64,000 nucleotides of DNA from SVTX01 sp045538195 (GCA_045538195.1 JAZSRA010000130.1:1-64000), one strand, 5' to 3'; counted from the first letter of the stretch, positions 41,315 to 50,206 are shown. Numbers and translations: made by a program. Notes: a model not told the origin generated them from the sequence alone.

Positions 41315-41812
41315 ATGTCACGAATAAATATAGTTCTCTGCGAACCCGAAATACCGCAGAATACGGGCAATATCGCCCGTACCTGCGCCGCTACAGGCGC
41401 ATCCCTGCATCTTATCCGTCCTCTTGGCTTTGAGATCGACAACGCAAAGCTAAAGCGCGCGGGACTTGATTATTGGGACAAGCTTGACATCACATTCTAT
41501 GACGGACTTGACGATTTTTACGCCAAGCATCCCTATACTACGGTATATTATTTTTCTACCAAGGCAAAGCATAAATATTCTGACATTACATACCCCGAAG
41601 ATGCTTGGATAATGTTCGGCAAGGAGACGCGCGGTCTTCCAGAGGAGCTTCTTTATAAAAATCCCGACACCTGCGTCCGCATTCCTATGAGAGATCAGCT
41701 TCGCTCTCTCAATCTATCAAACTCCGTGGCGATAGCGGTGTATGAGATACTTCGTCAGAAGAATTTTGAGGGTATGCAGGAGATCGGAGAGCTTACTAAA
41801 TTCACTTGGTAA
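41315..41812 (+). CDS. trmL: tRNA (cytidine(34)-2'-O)-methyltransferase
   Basis: This small SPOUT methyltransferase of 165 residues modifies the wobble ribose of tRNA-Leu. It has the start INIVLCEPEIPQNTGNIART, the FGKETRGLPEELL motif and the closing knot RIPMRDQLRSLNLSNSVAIA, which form the trefoil-knot AdoMet site. It lies 13 bases before mnmA, another tRNA wobble enzyme, in one operon. Confidence 0.93.
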   Translation: MSRINIVLCEPEIPQNTGNIARTCAATGASLHLIRPLGFEIDNAKLKRAGLDYWDKLDITFYDGLDDFYAKHPYTTVYYFSTKAKHKYSDITYPEDAWIMFGKETRGLPEELLYKNPDTCVRIPMRDQLRSLNLSNSVAIAVYEILRQKNFEGMQEIGELTKFTW

Positions 41813-41825
41813 TTAAGGAAAATTT

Positions 41826-42890
41826 ATGGTTGAAAGAAAAAAAGTTACCGTCGCTATGAGCGGCGGAATAGATAGCGCGGTTGCGGCACTTATTGCGCTT
41901 GAATATGGCTATGACGTCAGCGGTGCCACTATGAGCCTATGTCCCAAGATTGCTCATAACGGCACGGATCTTGCCCTGCAGGATATTGCCGACGCAAAAG
42001 CGGTATGCGACAGACTTGGCATCAAGCACAGGGTGTATTCTTTTGAGGAAAGATTTCACTCTACCGTTATTCGCGATTTTATTGATACCTATTATTCGGG
42101 TGGTACTCCCAACCCTTGCATCGTTTGCAACAAACTACTTAAATTCGGGGCGCTTCTCGACGAGGAGATTGACAACGGAGCGGACTTTATCGCTACCGGT
42201 CACTATGCAAGAATTGAACGCCGTGAGGACGGCAGGTATTTATTAAAAAAAGCGGCTGACGAGAAAAAGGATCAGACCTATATGCTATGGTCTCTTTCCC
42301 AATATCAGTTATCTCACACTCTGTTCCCTCTTGGCGACCTTACAAAGCCTGAAATTCGTAAAATGGGCGAGGATAACGGATTTATTATCGCTCACAAGAG
42401 CGACAGCCAGGATATATGCTTCGTTCCCGACGGAGACTATGCTGCCTTTATCGAAAAAGAGGTTGGTGAAAAGTATCCCTGCGGCGGCTACGTTGACGAG
42501 GACGGAAAGGTTCTCGGAAAGCATAAGGGTATCATTCACTACACAATAGGTCAGCGAAAGGGGCTTGGTATATCTATGGGACGGCATATTTTTGTCACGA
42601 AAAAGGATGCCGAGACCAATACCGTGACCCTTGCAGATGAGGACAGGCTTTTTACGAGAACCGTTGTGATAAAAGGAATTAATCTTATTCCCTTCGATCA
42701 GATCGACGGCAAAATTAGAGTTAAAGCCAAGATCAGATACCGTCACGCAGAGAGTGACGCCTTTGCCGAGCAGACGGGTGAGGACGAGATAACCTTGACC
42801 TTTGACAAACCGCAAAGAGCGCCTGCCAAGGGGCAGTCGGCGGTTATGTACGACGGTGATTACGTCGTTGGAGGCGGAATAATACTGTAA
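41826..42890 (+). CDS. mnmA: tRNA-specific 2-thiouridylase MnmA
   Basis: This 354-residue PP-loop ATPase thiolates U34 of tRNA-Lys, -Glu and -Gln using sulfur from a desulfurase relay. The PP-loop is AMSGGIDSAVAA. The first catalytic Cys is in PNPCIVCNK and the second in SQDICFVPDGDY. TGHYARI, YTIGQRKGLGI and the C-terminal beta domain are present. Compared with E. coli it is of normal length. A terminator follows at 42905. Confidence 0.95.
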   Translation: MVERKKVTVAMSGGIDSAVAALIALEYGYDVSGATMSLCPKIAHNGTDLALQDIADAKAVCDRLGIKHRVYSFEERFHSTVIRDFIDTYYSGGTPNPCIVCNKLLKFGALLDEEIDNGADFIATGHYARIERREDGRYLLKKAADEKKDQTYMLWSLSQYQLSHTLFPLGDLTKPEIRKMGEDNGFIIAHKSDSQDICFVPDGDYAAFIEKEVGEKYPCGGYVDEDGKVLGKHKGIIHYTIGQRKGLGISMGRHIFVTKKDAETNTVTLADEDRLFTRTVVIKGINLIPFDQIDGKIRVKAKIRYRHAESDAFAEQTGEDEITLTFDKPQRAPAKGQSAVMYDGDYVVGGGIIL

Positions 42891-42904
42891 AAACATGTAA
42901 AAAC

Positions 42905-42940
42905 AGCGTGATACTCAATTACGAGCATCACGCTATTTTT
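42905..42940. terminator. Terminator between mnmA and oadG
   Basis: AGCGTGATACTC and GAGCATCACGCT (one mismatch) are followed by ATTTTTC on the plus strand. It may serve both convergent operons. Confidence 0.75.
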
Positions 42941-42951
42941 CGTATATAAGA

Positions 42952-43176
42952 TCAACTTGACTTTTTTCCGCCTGTGACCTTGTTCAGTATTACTACGCCA
43001 ACTACAATGATGATAGTTACAAGAAAAATTCCAAGCATTCCCTTGCCCATCATAGGAAGCGTATATAACATATTATCAAACTGATTGTTCTCGGGAGGAA
43101 AGGTTTCAACAGCAACAGATTCTTCCAAGCTTTCTTCAACAGTTTCAAGAATAGACATTGATTCAGTATTAGTCAT
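42952..43176 (-). CDS. Decarboxylase sodium pump gamma subunit (OadG-like)
   Basis: This 74-residue protein has an acidic N-terminal region, a membrane segment at about 44-66 (GKGMLGIFLVTIIIVVGVVI) and a short polar tail. This is the form of OadG-type subunits that assemble and stabilise the sodium pump. In classic OadG the order is reversed, with the membrane helix first, so it is a variant. It lies 15 bases after oadB. Confidence 0.65.
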   Translation of the reverse strand: MTNTESMSILETVEESLEESVAVETFPPENNQFDNMLYTLPMMGKGMLGIFLVTIIIVVGVVILNKVTGGKKSS

Positions 43177-43191
43177 TATAATTTTCCTCCT

Positions 43192-44319
43192 TTACATCAA
43201 CATTCCCAGAATCAGACCGCCCGCGATAACAGACGCGACCTGACCGGATACGTTTACACCGATAGTGTGAGGCAACAAGAAGTTCTGATTGTCCTCCTCA
43301 AGACCTATCTTGTGTACTACACGGGCAGACATCGGGAATGCGGAAATACCCGACGCGCCGATCATAGGATTGATCTTTTCCTTAAGGAATATATTCATTA
43401 TCTTTGCAACCATTATTCCGCCAAAGGTGTCGAAAATGAAAGCAAACAGACCGAGACCAAGAATCATAAGTGTATCAAGCTGCAAGAATTCTGCCGCGGT
43501 AAGTCTTGCGGAAATAGAGATTCCAAGGAATATAGTGATAATGTTCGCAAGTGCATTCTGAGCAGTCTCGGAAAGGTTATCAAGAACACCGCACTCACGG
43601 ATGAGGTTACCAAACATAAGGAAGCCTATAAGCTCCGCACTCTTCGGGGCGAAAATACCAACAATAATGGTAACGACGATGGGGAAAAGTATTCTCGTCA
43701 GCTTTGAGACGTTTGCGGGACGGTAAGGCATACGGATCATTCGCTCTTTCTTGGTCGTGCAGAGCTTGATCACAGGGGGCTGAATGATAGGAACAAGAGC
43801 CATATACGAATACGCCGCCACCATTATAGCTCCAGTATAATTTGAACCCAAAGACTGAGAAACCGCAATAGCGGTAGGACCGTCCGCCGCTCCGATAATT
43901 GCGATAGAACCTGCATCCTTCAGTTCAAATCCAAGAAGCGCCGCAAGCGCCAAAGTGAAGAATATTCCGAACTGAGCAGCCGCACCGAATACCATAAGCT
44001 TTGGGTTTGAAAGCAGTGGGCCGAAGTCTATCATCGCGCCTATACCGATGAACAGTAAAAGCGGAAACAGCTCGTTAGCGATACCTGCGTTAAAAAGCGT
44101 AGTTATTGAGCCGTGTTCGCTGACTATTCCCTCGCTTGCTAAGGGCAGGTTTACGAGGATCGCGCCAAGTCCCATAGGCAAAAGCAGAGTAGGCTCCATC
44201 TTCTTCTTGATAGCAAGGAAGATCAACACGCCACCTATTACCCACATCACTATCGTTTTCCAGTTATCACCGGTAGCGATATAGGTAAATCCTGAAAACA
44301 GTTCTTCAAAAAATCCCAT
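43192..44319 (-). CDS. oadB: Sodium-translocating decarboxylase beta subunit
   Basis: This 375-residue membrane protein couples decarboxylation of a carboxybiotin intermediate to sodium export. It has about nine hydrophobic segments and the conserved region IIGAADGPTAIAVSQSLGSN, whose Asp is the sodium and proton site, plus GASGISAFPMSARVVHKIG. No alpha subunit or biotin carrier gene is near, so partners must be elsewhere. ATG 44319 is supported by GGAGAATGG. A riboswitch-like leader with a terminator stem precedes it. Confidence 0.92.
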   Translation of the reverse strand: MGFFEELFSGFTYIATGDNWKTIVMWVIGGVLIFLAIKKKMEPTLLLPMGLGAILVNLPLASEGIVSEHGSITTLFNAGIANELFPLLLFIGIGAMIDFGPLLSNPKLMVFGAAAQFGIFFTLALAALLGFELKDAGSIAIIGAADGPTAIAVSQSLGSNYTGAIMVAAYSYMALVPIIQPPVIKLCTTKKERMIRMPYRPANVSKLTRILFPIVVTIIVGIFAPKSAELIGFLMFGNLIRECGVLDNLSETAQNALANIITIFLGISISARLTAAEFLQLDTLMILGLGLFAFIFDTFGGIMVAKIMNIFLKEKINPMIGASGISAFPMSARVVHKIGLEEDNQNFLLPHTIGVNVSGQVASVIAGGLILGMLM

Positions 44320-44360
44320 TTTCCATTCTCCTTTAAAAATATCAGGAGCGCAAAGACACA

Positions 44361-44401
44361 AAAAGACTTTCGCGCAGCAAAAAAACTGCAACGAAAGTCT
44401 T
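44361..44401 (-). terminator. Leader terminator (attenuator) of oadB
   Basis: On the minus strand AAGACTTTCG and CGAAAGTCTT enclose an inner GCAG/CTGC stem and a T-rich loop, and TTTTTGTG follows. Its 5' arm overlaps the 3' end of the upstream aptamer, so the two structures exclude each other. Confidence 0.7.
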
Positions 44402-44473
44402 GCCAATTAAATCTTTCGCGGGTAAATACCGTATTGACGCGAAAAGATGCGACAGTGTCGTAGGCTACTCCCT
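44393..44473 (-). promoter_or_regulatory. yybP-ykoY-like (manganese) riboswitch aptamer
   Basis: On the minus strand the segment has AGGGAGTAGCC at its start, GTCAATACGG in the middle and GGCAAGAC at its end. This is the spacing of conserved blocks in the yybP-ykoY Mn2+ riboswitch. A GACA-CT-GTC hairpin and a long ATCTTT.CGCG/CGCGAAAGAT arm lie between them. The promoter is 16 bases upstream and the attenuator directly downstream. The match is by eye against the remembered consensus. Confidence 0.6.
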
Positions 44474-44488
44474 AACATTACGATGAAA

Positions 44489-44517
44489 ATTATATCATAG
44501 TTAAAATCGTTTGTCAA
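44489..44517 (-). promoter_or_regulatory. Promoter of the oadB leader
   Basis: On the minus strand TTGACA and TATAAT are separated by 17 bases. Confidence 0.8.
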
Positions 44518-44549
44518 TAGTTATTATTATAAAATAGGTATAAATTTTT

Positions 44550-45482
44550 TTATTCTTTATAATAAATATGTAGGCTTCTGATCTCACCGTCAGATATCAT
44601 ATCGTTGATTGAATAGGCGTGCGATTCGAGATAATTACAAGTAGCCTCGGTAATTCCCTGCTTTTTAAATTCGTCGATGAAAACCGAACTGATCTCCTCA
44701 ATCAAAAGCTCGATCTTCAACGTCTCATCCGAAGGGAGGGTCACAAGTGTTTCAAGCTTATCGGCAATAAAGCCAAGAGATTTAAGCCCTTTCATCGACC
44801 TAAATATCCACTTATAGTAAGGCGCGTGACGACGTTCAAGCAAAAACGCCAATTCAGATGCGTTTCTCGCAAACTCGTCAAGTGCAAATCGAGCCGCACC
44901 GACCTCGCCGTGGGCTATACACCTTTTGTAATTATACTGCCCCGCCTGCGCCATGTGCAGAGCGCAACAAGCAATTTTCTTAAGCCTTACGTCCTCAGGC
45001 ATACCGTTTTTAATCGTTTCGCGAATTTCTGTAAATTTGCCAAGAGGATCTGTGAAAACGATTCCGTTTGTTGCCTCGGCAAAATAGTTTGATGGTGTGT
45101 AGAGCCAATCCTGCCAACATTCAGGAGCGCCTCTGCGACCCGTATAAGACGAATAAAACTCCTCTATTGTGTGAACGCCCTTTTCTTTTGAACCCATAGC
45201 ACTCTTATCATGGCATTGTACTCCCATATACTCCTTGGGAAGCTTTGAATAAGCACGAAAGAGCCTGAATCCAAATTTTTTTTCGTCCTCCTCGGTCAGC
45301 CAGATGCAAAATCCGGGTTCAAAGTCGTGGTCAAGGGATATTTCGTCGTCAAATCCGAAGCACTCCGAGCCGTGACCGACCAAGCCGACCGCTATTCTGT
45401 CCAGATGCTCGGCAAACTCACTCTCAAGCATAGGTCTGCCGTATTCTTCATAAAATGATCTTGAAAGCTCAATTCCCTGCAT
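44550..45482 (-). CDS. DUF4037 nucleotidyltransferase-like protein
   Basis: The 310-residue protein carries the nucleotidyltransferase-like start seen in DUF4037: VGLVGHGSECFGFDDEISLD followed by HDFEPGFCIWL. A G-S-E-x-x-G-F-D-D-x-x-S-x-D-H-D pattern is typical of the family, with acidic residues for metal binding. The rest is helical. Its substrate is unknown. The gene overlaps the TPR gene upstream by 14 bases, a pairing that recurs in Lachnospiraceae-like genomes by my recollection. Confidence 0.75.
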   Translation of the reverse strand: MQGIELSRSFYEEYGRPMLESEFAEHLDRIAVGLVGHGSECFGFDDEISLDHDFEPGFCIWLTEEDEKKFGFRLFRAYSKLPKEYMGVQCHDKSAMGSKEKGVHTIEEFYSSYTGRRGAPECWQDWLYTPSNYFAEATNGIVFTDPLGKFTEIRETIKNGMPEDVRLKKIACCALHMAQAGQYNYKRCIAHGEVGAARFALDEFARNASELAFLLERRHAPYYKWIFRSMKGLKSLGFIADKLETLVTLPSDETLKIELLIEEISSVFIDEFKKQGITEATCNYLESHAYSINDMISDGEIRSLHIYYKE

Positions 45483-46254
45483 AGATATTCTCCGTTAAGG
45501 CTTTAAGCTCTGCCTCTTTTTCAAAATAACCGAAAAATCCAAAGGAAGGATAGCACTTAGAGCATAGAAAAGCAAAATCCCCGTCATGAGTGTTCTTTTC
45601 CGATTTGAGCAGATCCCAAGCCTTGTCCATTATTTCGTATATTCTTTCGTCAAGTGGGTTCTGATCGTAATAAATATGAGCAATATTTATTAACGTGACT
45701 GCAATCTCGCCGCGGCAGTCCTCATTATTCTTTAATATCTCAATTGCTTTGTAGCACGCCGACTCTGCCTTCAAATATTCTCCGAGATCTTTATAGGCAG
45801 ACGAAATATTATTGTGTAATGCGGCAAGCTTATAGTCGTTAGGTTCGAGATGACTTTCGTATATTGTTCTCGCCTTTTCGTAATATTCCATAGCGTCTTC
45901 CGCCCTGCCAAATGCCTTCATGGTGGTAGCACCGTTAAGATAGACGGTGCCTGTAGAAACGGGATCTCCTACTCCCTTTTTTTCGATCAGCTCAAATGCT
46001 TCCTTGATTGAATCAAAGGCTTTGTTTTCTTCGTTGGTTCTTCTGTAATATCCGATCTTTTCGTTAAGTATCTCCAAAAGACCTCTCATATCACCGAGAG
46101 CGCGCGCCTCGCCCTCCCAATAGTCAAGAGTTCTGCCGACCGCGGCAAGGTCATTTCTCGAAAACAGATCGTTGAGCTTATCAAATACCCGTGTCAAAGG
46201 AATCGTTTTGTAGGTCTCCTTTGAGCAGCTCCCGCAATTTATATTATCGTTCAT
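45469..46254 (-). CDS. Tetratricopeptide repeat protein
   Basis: This 261-residue protein has at least three TPR units (for example GTVYLNGATTMKAFGRAEDA, LAALHNNISSAYKDLGEYLK and AVTLINIAHIYYDQN) after a Cys-containing start (CGSCSKETYK). It probably acts as an interaction partner of the DUF4037 protein encoded in the overlapping gene. The start has GGAGG and a good promoter upstream. Confidence 0.82.
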   Translation of the reverse strand: MNDNINCGSCSKETYKTIPLTRVFDKLNDLFSRNDLAAVGRTLDYWEGEARALGDMRGLLEILNEKIGYYRRTNEENKAFDSIKEAFELIEKKGVGDPVSTGTVYLNGATTMKAFGRAEDAMEYYEKARTIYESHLEPNDYKLAALHNNISSAYKDLGEYLKAESACYKAIEILKNNEDCRGEIAVTLINIAHIYYDQNPLDERIYEIMDKAWDLLKSEKNTHDGDFAFLCSKCYPSFGFFGYFEKEAELKALTENIYAGN

Positions 46255-46296
46255 ATATCCTCCAAAATAGATTCTATGGGCAGTTAATGTTAACTA

Positions 46297-46326
46297 ATTA
46301 TACCATGAAACGAACATATTTGTCAA
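46297..46326 (-). promoter_or_regulatory. Promoter of the TPR/DUF4037 operon
   Basis: On the minus strand TTGACA and TATAAT are separated by 18 bases. Confidence 0.7.
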
Positions 46327-46354
46327 CTAAATAAAAATTTATTTAATATAGCAC

Positions 46355-46383
46355 TTGACAAAACGAATAAAGTGTTGTATAAT
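46355..46383 (+). promoter_or_regulatory. Promoter of antiporter-mgtC operon
   Basis: TTGACA and TATAAT are separated by 17 bases, both perfect consensus. Confidence 0.85.
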
Positions 46384-46387
46384 AGGT

Positions 46388-46485
46388 AATCGATACATAG
46401 TTTATAGAGACGTATCGAGACAAAAGGCTGTTTTTGCCATTTGTTTTGATGTGTCTTTTCGTTTTTTATAAAACTTGTTAAGGAG
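46388..46485 (+). promoter_or_regulatory. Leader with hairpins before the antiporter gene
   Basis: The 5' leader of about 100 bases has a CGATAC/GTATCG stem and an AAAGGC/GCCATTT stem, and ends in TCTTTTCGTTTTTTATAAAA before the AAGGAGG site. The T-rich stretch after potential stems would allow attenuation. No known riboswitch is recognised. Confidence 0.35.
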
Positions 46486-46493
46486 GTTTGAGA

Positions 46494-47948
46494 GTGTTAA
46501 ATAATTTTTACGCCACGATTTCACCCACAGCCGTGGTTATTATAGCGGTTTCAATAATGCTGTTTTCGGGATTTGCTTTAACAAGAGTTACAAAGCTACT
46601 CAAGCTTCCTAACGTTACAGCTTACATAGTTGCGGGAATTATAATAGGACCGTTTTGTCTTGACCTTGTGCCGCAGAGCGTCATACAAGGCACTGACTTT
46701 ATTTCCGATATCGCACTTGCCTTTATAGCCTTCAGTGTCGGAGAATTTTTCAAGCTGTCCTCTCTCAAAAAGAACGGACTTAAGACCTTGATAATCACCC
46801 TGTGCGAGGCACTTGCGGCGGCACTTTTGGTGTTCATTCTGACATTCTTTATTCTGAGATTAGACCCTATATTCTCGATAGTTTTGTCCGCGCTTGCGGC
46901 GGCGACCGCACCAACCTCAACCGCTATGACCATACGTCAGACGAAGGCAAAGGGACAATTCGTTGACACGGTTCTTCAGGTCATCGCTCTTGACGATGTT
47001 TTGAGCCTTATCGCATTCAGTATTGCATTGTCTGTGGCAGGAACTCTTATGGCAGATGGTGACAGCGTGGTATCGGTACTTGACATCGTTATGCCTATAA
47101 TAATCAATATAGGCGTTATGATTCTCGGCGCTTTCTTCGGATTCTTCTTAAAGCTTCTGATGCCCAAAAAGCGTTCCACCGATAACAGATTGATAATCCT
47201 TATCAGTATGCTGTTCCTGTTCTGCGGAATATGCGCGTTGCTTGATATATCTCCTCTGCTCGGTTGCATTACCATGGGAATGGTTTATATAAACATTACC
47301 GAGGACGACAAGCTTTATAAGCAGCTCAACTATTTCAGTCCCCCCGTAATGCTTCTGTTTTTCGTTCGTTCGGGAGCAAACCTGCAAATTGATTCTCTAT
47401 TCTCCCCTACGGGAAACTCTGGTGCGGTTCCGATCATTCTTATATCAATACTCTACTTTGTAGTAAGAATGGTTGGTAAATACGGAGGCGCATTCTTGGG
47501 AGGAGTTATTACCAAGAGTCCTCGAAGCATAAGAAATTTCTTGGGACTTGCACTTATTCCTCAAGCGGGTGTTGCAATCGGTCTTGCGGCAATGGCGGCG
47601 AGAACCCTTGGCGGCGAGACAGGAGAAAACCTCCAAACTATAATTCTTGCCTCCAGTATTCTATACGAGCTTATCGGTCCTGCTTGCGCCAAGCTTTCGC
47701 TTCATCTTTCGGGATCATTTTCCGACAAGATCGAAGATATTGCTCCTGTCGAAACCGTTGACGCAAACGGAAATCCCAAGAGCGAGGTCGATATACTTAT
47801 AGAGAGGATCGGAAAGATCCGTGAGGAACTTCCCGAACCCGAAAAGATCGAGATGTCACCCGAGGAGGCAGCATTCCTCGAAGCGGCAGACGAGCAATAC
47901 GAGGCTCTTTCAGAGCTTCAACGCAGACGGTTCAGAAACCGCCGATAA
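46494..47948 (+). CDS. Cation:proton antiporter, CPA2 family
   Basis: This 484-residue protein has about twelve membrane segments and CPA2 features: ITKLLKLP-like TRVTKLLKLPNVTAYIVAGI near the start, the IALDDVLSLIAF segment with paired acidic residues in the ion site, and GLALIPQAGVAIGL near the end. It exchanges sodium or potassium for protons. The C-terminal 70 residues are charged and helical, and there is no NAD-binding RCK domain. GTG 46494 is the start, seven bases after AAGGAGG. It lies 26 bases before mgtC. Confidence 0.88.
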   Translation: MLNNFYATISPTAVVIIAVSIMLFSGFALTRVTKLLKLPNVTAYIVAGIIIGPFCLDLVPQSVIQGTDFISDIALAFIAFSVGEFFKLSSLKKNGLKTLIITLCEALAAALLVFILTFFILRLDPIFSIVLSALAAATAPTSTAMTIRQTKAKGQFVDTVLQVIALDDVLSLIAFSIALSVAGTLMADGDSVVSVLDIVMPIIINIGVMILGAFFGFFLKLLMPKKRSTDNRLIILISMLFLFCGICALLDISPLLGCITMGMVYINITEDDKLYKQLNYFSPPVMLLFFVRSGANLQIDSLFSPTGNSGAVPIILISILYFVVRMVGKYGGAFLGGVITKSPRSIRNFLGLALIPQAGVAIGLAAMAARTLGGETGENLQTIILASSILYELIGPACAKLSLHLSGSFSDKIEDIAPVETVDANGNPKSEVDILIERIGKIREELPEPEKIEMSPEEAAFLEAADEQYEALSELQRRRFRNRR

Positions 47949-47974
47949 ATTCAAATTAAGAAAGGTTTACAGAT

Positions 47975-48709
47975 ATGCCAGAAATATTTAATGTTGTTGA
48001 TCCTATCAGTCATCTTCTCGGTGCCTGGTCGTCAAATCTTGATCTTTTATCTATACTTCTTCGAATAGTTCTTTCGGTTTTGGTTTCCGCTATTATCGGA
48101 TGGGAGCGATCAACCAAGCGTCATGCCGCAGGTCTGCGTACGTTTATGCTGATCTCTTTGGCATCCACTATAGCTATGCTCCTTGACCTATTCCTTATTA
48201 CTAAGTTTACTATTGGATTCCCCATAATATCTGCGGCGGTAGTCATTGGTATCGCTGTAATAAGCTCAAATTCGATCCTGTTCAGCTCAAAAAATCAAAT
48301 CAAAGGTCTGACCACCGCGGCGGGTCTTTGGGCGGTTGGATTTATCGGTCTGCTTATCGGAGCAGGATTTTACACCGTTTCCATTATTGCGTTCTTTGCT
48401 ATGATGATGTGTCTCTCTATGTTCCCTCGCATGGAGCGTCATTTCAAGAATCGCTCTAATCATTTTGAAATACACCTTGAGCTTAAAAACAAGGAAAATC
48501 TTCAGAGCTTTGTTACCACTATCCGTAAGCTTGGACTCAGGATCGACGACATCGAGGTCAATCCCGCTTATATCAATTCGGGTCTCAGCGTTTATTCTAT
48601 ATCTCTTACCATCCAGAGCGCGGAACTCAAGAAATACAAAACTCACAGTGAGATAATTGACGCTCTTCGTTCGATCGAATACATACATCACATTGAGGAA
48701 ATGACGTGA
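47975..48709 (+). CDS. MgtC/SapB family membrane protein
   Basis: This 244-residue protein has the MgtC signature GWERSTKRHAAGLRTFMLIS in the first cytoplasmic loop and the following membrane segments to about 150. The C-terminal 80 residues form a soluble ACT-like domain. Family members are linked with magnesium stress and with modulation of ATP synthase and potassium transport. Co-transcription with a cation antiporter fits a role in ion balance. Confidence 0.88.
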   Translation: MPEIFNVVDPISHLLGAWSSNLDLLSILLRIVLSVLVSAIIGWERSTKRHAAGLRTFMLISLASTIAMLLDLFLITKFTIGFPIISAAVVIGIAVISSNSILFSSKNQIKGLTTAAGLWAVGFIGLLIGAGFYTVSIIAFFAMMMCLSMFPRMERHFKNRSNHFEIHLELKNKENLQSFVTTIRKLGLRIDDIEVNPAYINSGLSVYSISLTIQSAELKKYKTHSEIIDALRSIEYIHHIEEMT

Positions 48710-48711
48710 TT

Positions 48712-48747
48712 AAAAAGAACCGTTGCAAAACAGCAACGGTTCTTTTA
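48712..48747 (+). terminator. Terminator of mgtC operon
   Basis: AAGAACCGTTGC and GCAACGGTTCTT enclose a six-base loop, and TTA follows directly. Confidence 0.8.
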
Positions 48748-48776
48748 TTGACAAAGCCGTTACTTTGTGATATAAT
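48748..48776 (+). promoter_or_regulatory. Promoter of rmuC
   Basis: TTGACA and TATAAT are separated by 17 bases. It begins at the very end of the preceding terminator. Confidence 0.8.
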
Positions 48777-48802
48777 TAGATCAATAAATTTGTGGAGTGC
48801 GT

Positions 48803-50140
48803 ATGGATAACTATATTTTAATAATTTGTATTGCCCTTTTGGTTGTGTCAATCGGTTGTTTGATCGCGGTTGTTGCTCTTTATTTGCGTGTCAGCAAGCT
48901 TTCCGATAGCTCTCAGACCGAAAAAAAGCTCGATGAACTAAAAGAAAGCATATATAACGAGTTTTCTCGTAACAGAAGCGAGCAGGCTTCAAGCGCTCAG
49001 GCTCAGCGAGCAGAGGTATCAAAGCAGATATCCGAGATCAACAAGCGATTGGAGGCTCTTACCGAGACTAACAACGCTCAGCTCGTTCGTATTTTCAAGG
49101 AAATGTCGGTTGGAATCAACACTATCCGTGAAAAGAACGCCGAAATGAACGAGAAACAGAATCTTCGCATTGAAGAGTCGTTGACCAAGATACGTGAGAG
49201 TAACGAAAAGAAGCTTGAGGAGATGCGCGCGGTGGTTGACGAAAAGCTTACCAATACTCTCACTCAAAGACTTGACAGCTCCTTTAAAACCGTCTCCGAT
49301 CAGCTTGAAAATCTCTATAAGGCTCTCGGAGAGATGAAGGAAATGTCGGGCGGCATTACCGAACACGTCACGTCCCTCAACAGAGTGCTTACAAACGTAA
49401 AGGCACGCGGTACTTGGGCAGAGGTTCAACTTAAGAATATACTTGATCAGACGATCCCCAATATGTACGTCGAAAACTACGCTCCCAGCGCGTCAAGCAA
49501 GGAGAGGGTTGAATTTGCGATTAAGATCCCGTCGGGTGACAACTATTCCGAGATAACCTACCTGCCCTTGGACTCCAAGTTCCCAATGGAGGACTACGTT
49601 CGTCTGTGTGAAGCGGCAGACAGAGCCGACCCCGAGGCAACTAAGGCTGCAAGAAAGGCACTTGAGGAGCGCGTTATTCAAGAGGCAAGATCTATCAGAA
49701 AATACATAAGCGTGCCTAAGACCACACCATTTGGCATCATGTATCTTGCCAGCGAGGGACTTTACGCCGAGATCGCAAGCTCGCCGAACGCTATCCCCGA
49801 AAGATTGCAGACCGAGTTCAACATAATGGTGGCAGGTCCGTCAACAATAACCGCACTGCTTAATTCCCTTGCTATGGGCTTCAGATTTGCCGCTATCAAC
49901 GAAAAGGCAAACGAGGTGAGAAAGATACTGTCTGCCGTTAAGGCTCAATACGACACTTTTTCCAACGTTCTTGCAAAGGCAAAGAAAAAGATCGACGAGG
50001 CAGGCAGATCTCTTGACGACGCCCAGCACAGAAACGATATGATCCAAAAAAAGCTTAAAGGCATTGAGGCGCTTGACACTCCCGAGTCGGACGAGATACT
50101 CGGAATAGATCAGCAATCTTTATCGGATAATGACGAATAA
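48803..50140 (+). CDS. rmuC: DNA recombination protein RmuC
   Basis: This 445-residue protein has an N-terminal membrane anchor (about 3-27) and a long coiled coil from about 35 to 190. The RmuC nuclease-like domain follows, with GTWAEVQLKNILDQTIPNMY, YLPLDSKFPMEDYVRL and IPKTTPFGIMYLASEG-like VPKTTPFGIMYL. RmuC limits DNA rearrangement at inverted repeats and resembles PD-(D/E)XK nucleases. It is monocistronic. Confidence 0.93.
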   Translation: MDNYILIICIALLVVSIGCLIAVVALYLRVSKLSDSSQTEKKLDELKESIYNEFSRNRSEQASSAQAQRAEVSKQISEINKRLEALTETNNAQLVRIFKEMSVGINTIREKNAEMNEKQNLRIEESLTKIRESNEKKLEEMRAVVDEKLTNTLTQRLDSSFKTVSDQLENLYKALGEMKEMSGGITEHVTSLNRVLTNVKARGTWAEVQLKNILDQTIPNMYVENYAPSASSKERVEFAIKIPSGDNYSEITYLPLDSKFPMEDYVRLCEAADRADPEATKAARKALEERVIQEARSIRKYISVPKTTPFGIMYLASEGLYAEIASSPNAIPERLQTEFNIMVAGPSTITALLNSLAMGFRFAAINEKANEVRKILSAVKAQYDTFSNVLAKAKKKIDEAGRSLDDAQHRNDMIQKKLKGIEALDTPESDEILGIDQQSLSDNDE

Positions 50141-50149
50141 AATTAACTT

Positions 50150-50176
50150 AAAACGGACGGATTTCGTCCGTTTTTT
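50150..50176 (+). terminator. Terminator of rmuC
   Basis: AAAACGGACG and CGTCCGTTTT enclose a five-base loop. Confidence 0.85.
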
Positions 50177-50177
50177 G

Positions 50178-50206
50178 TTGACAAAAGCAAGCTAATATAT
50201 TATAAT
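50178..50206 (+). promoter_or_regulatory. Promoter of the rlmL-like operon
   Basis: TTGACA and TATAAT are separated by 17 bases, immediately after the rmuC terminator. Confidence 0.8.
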
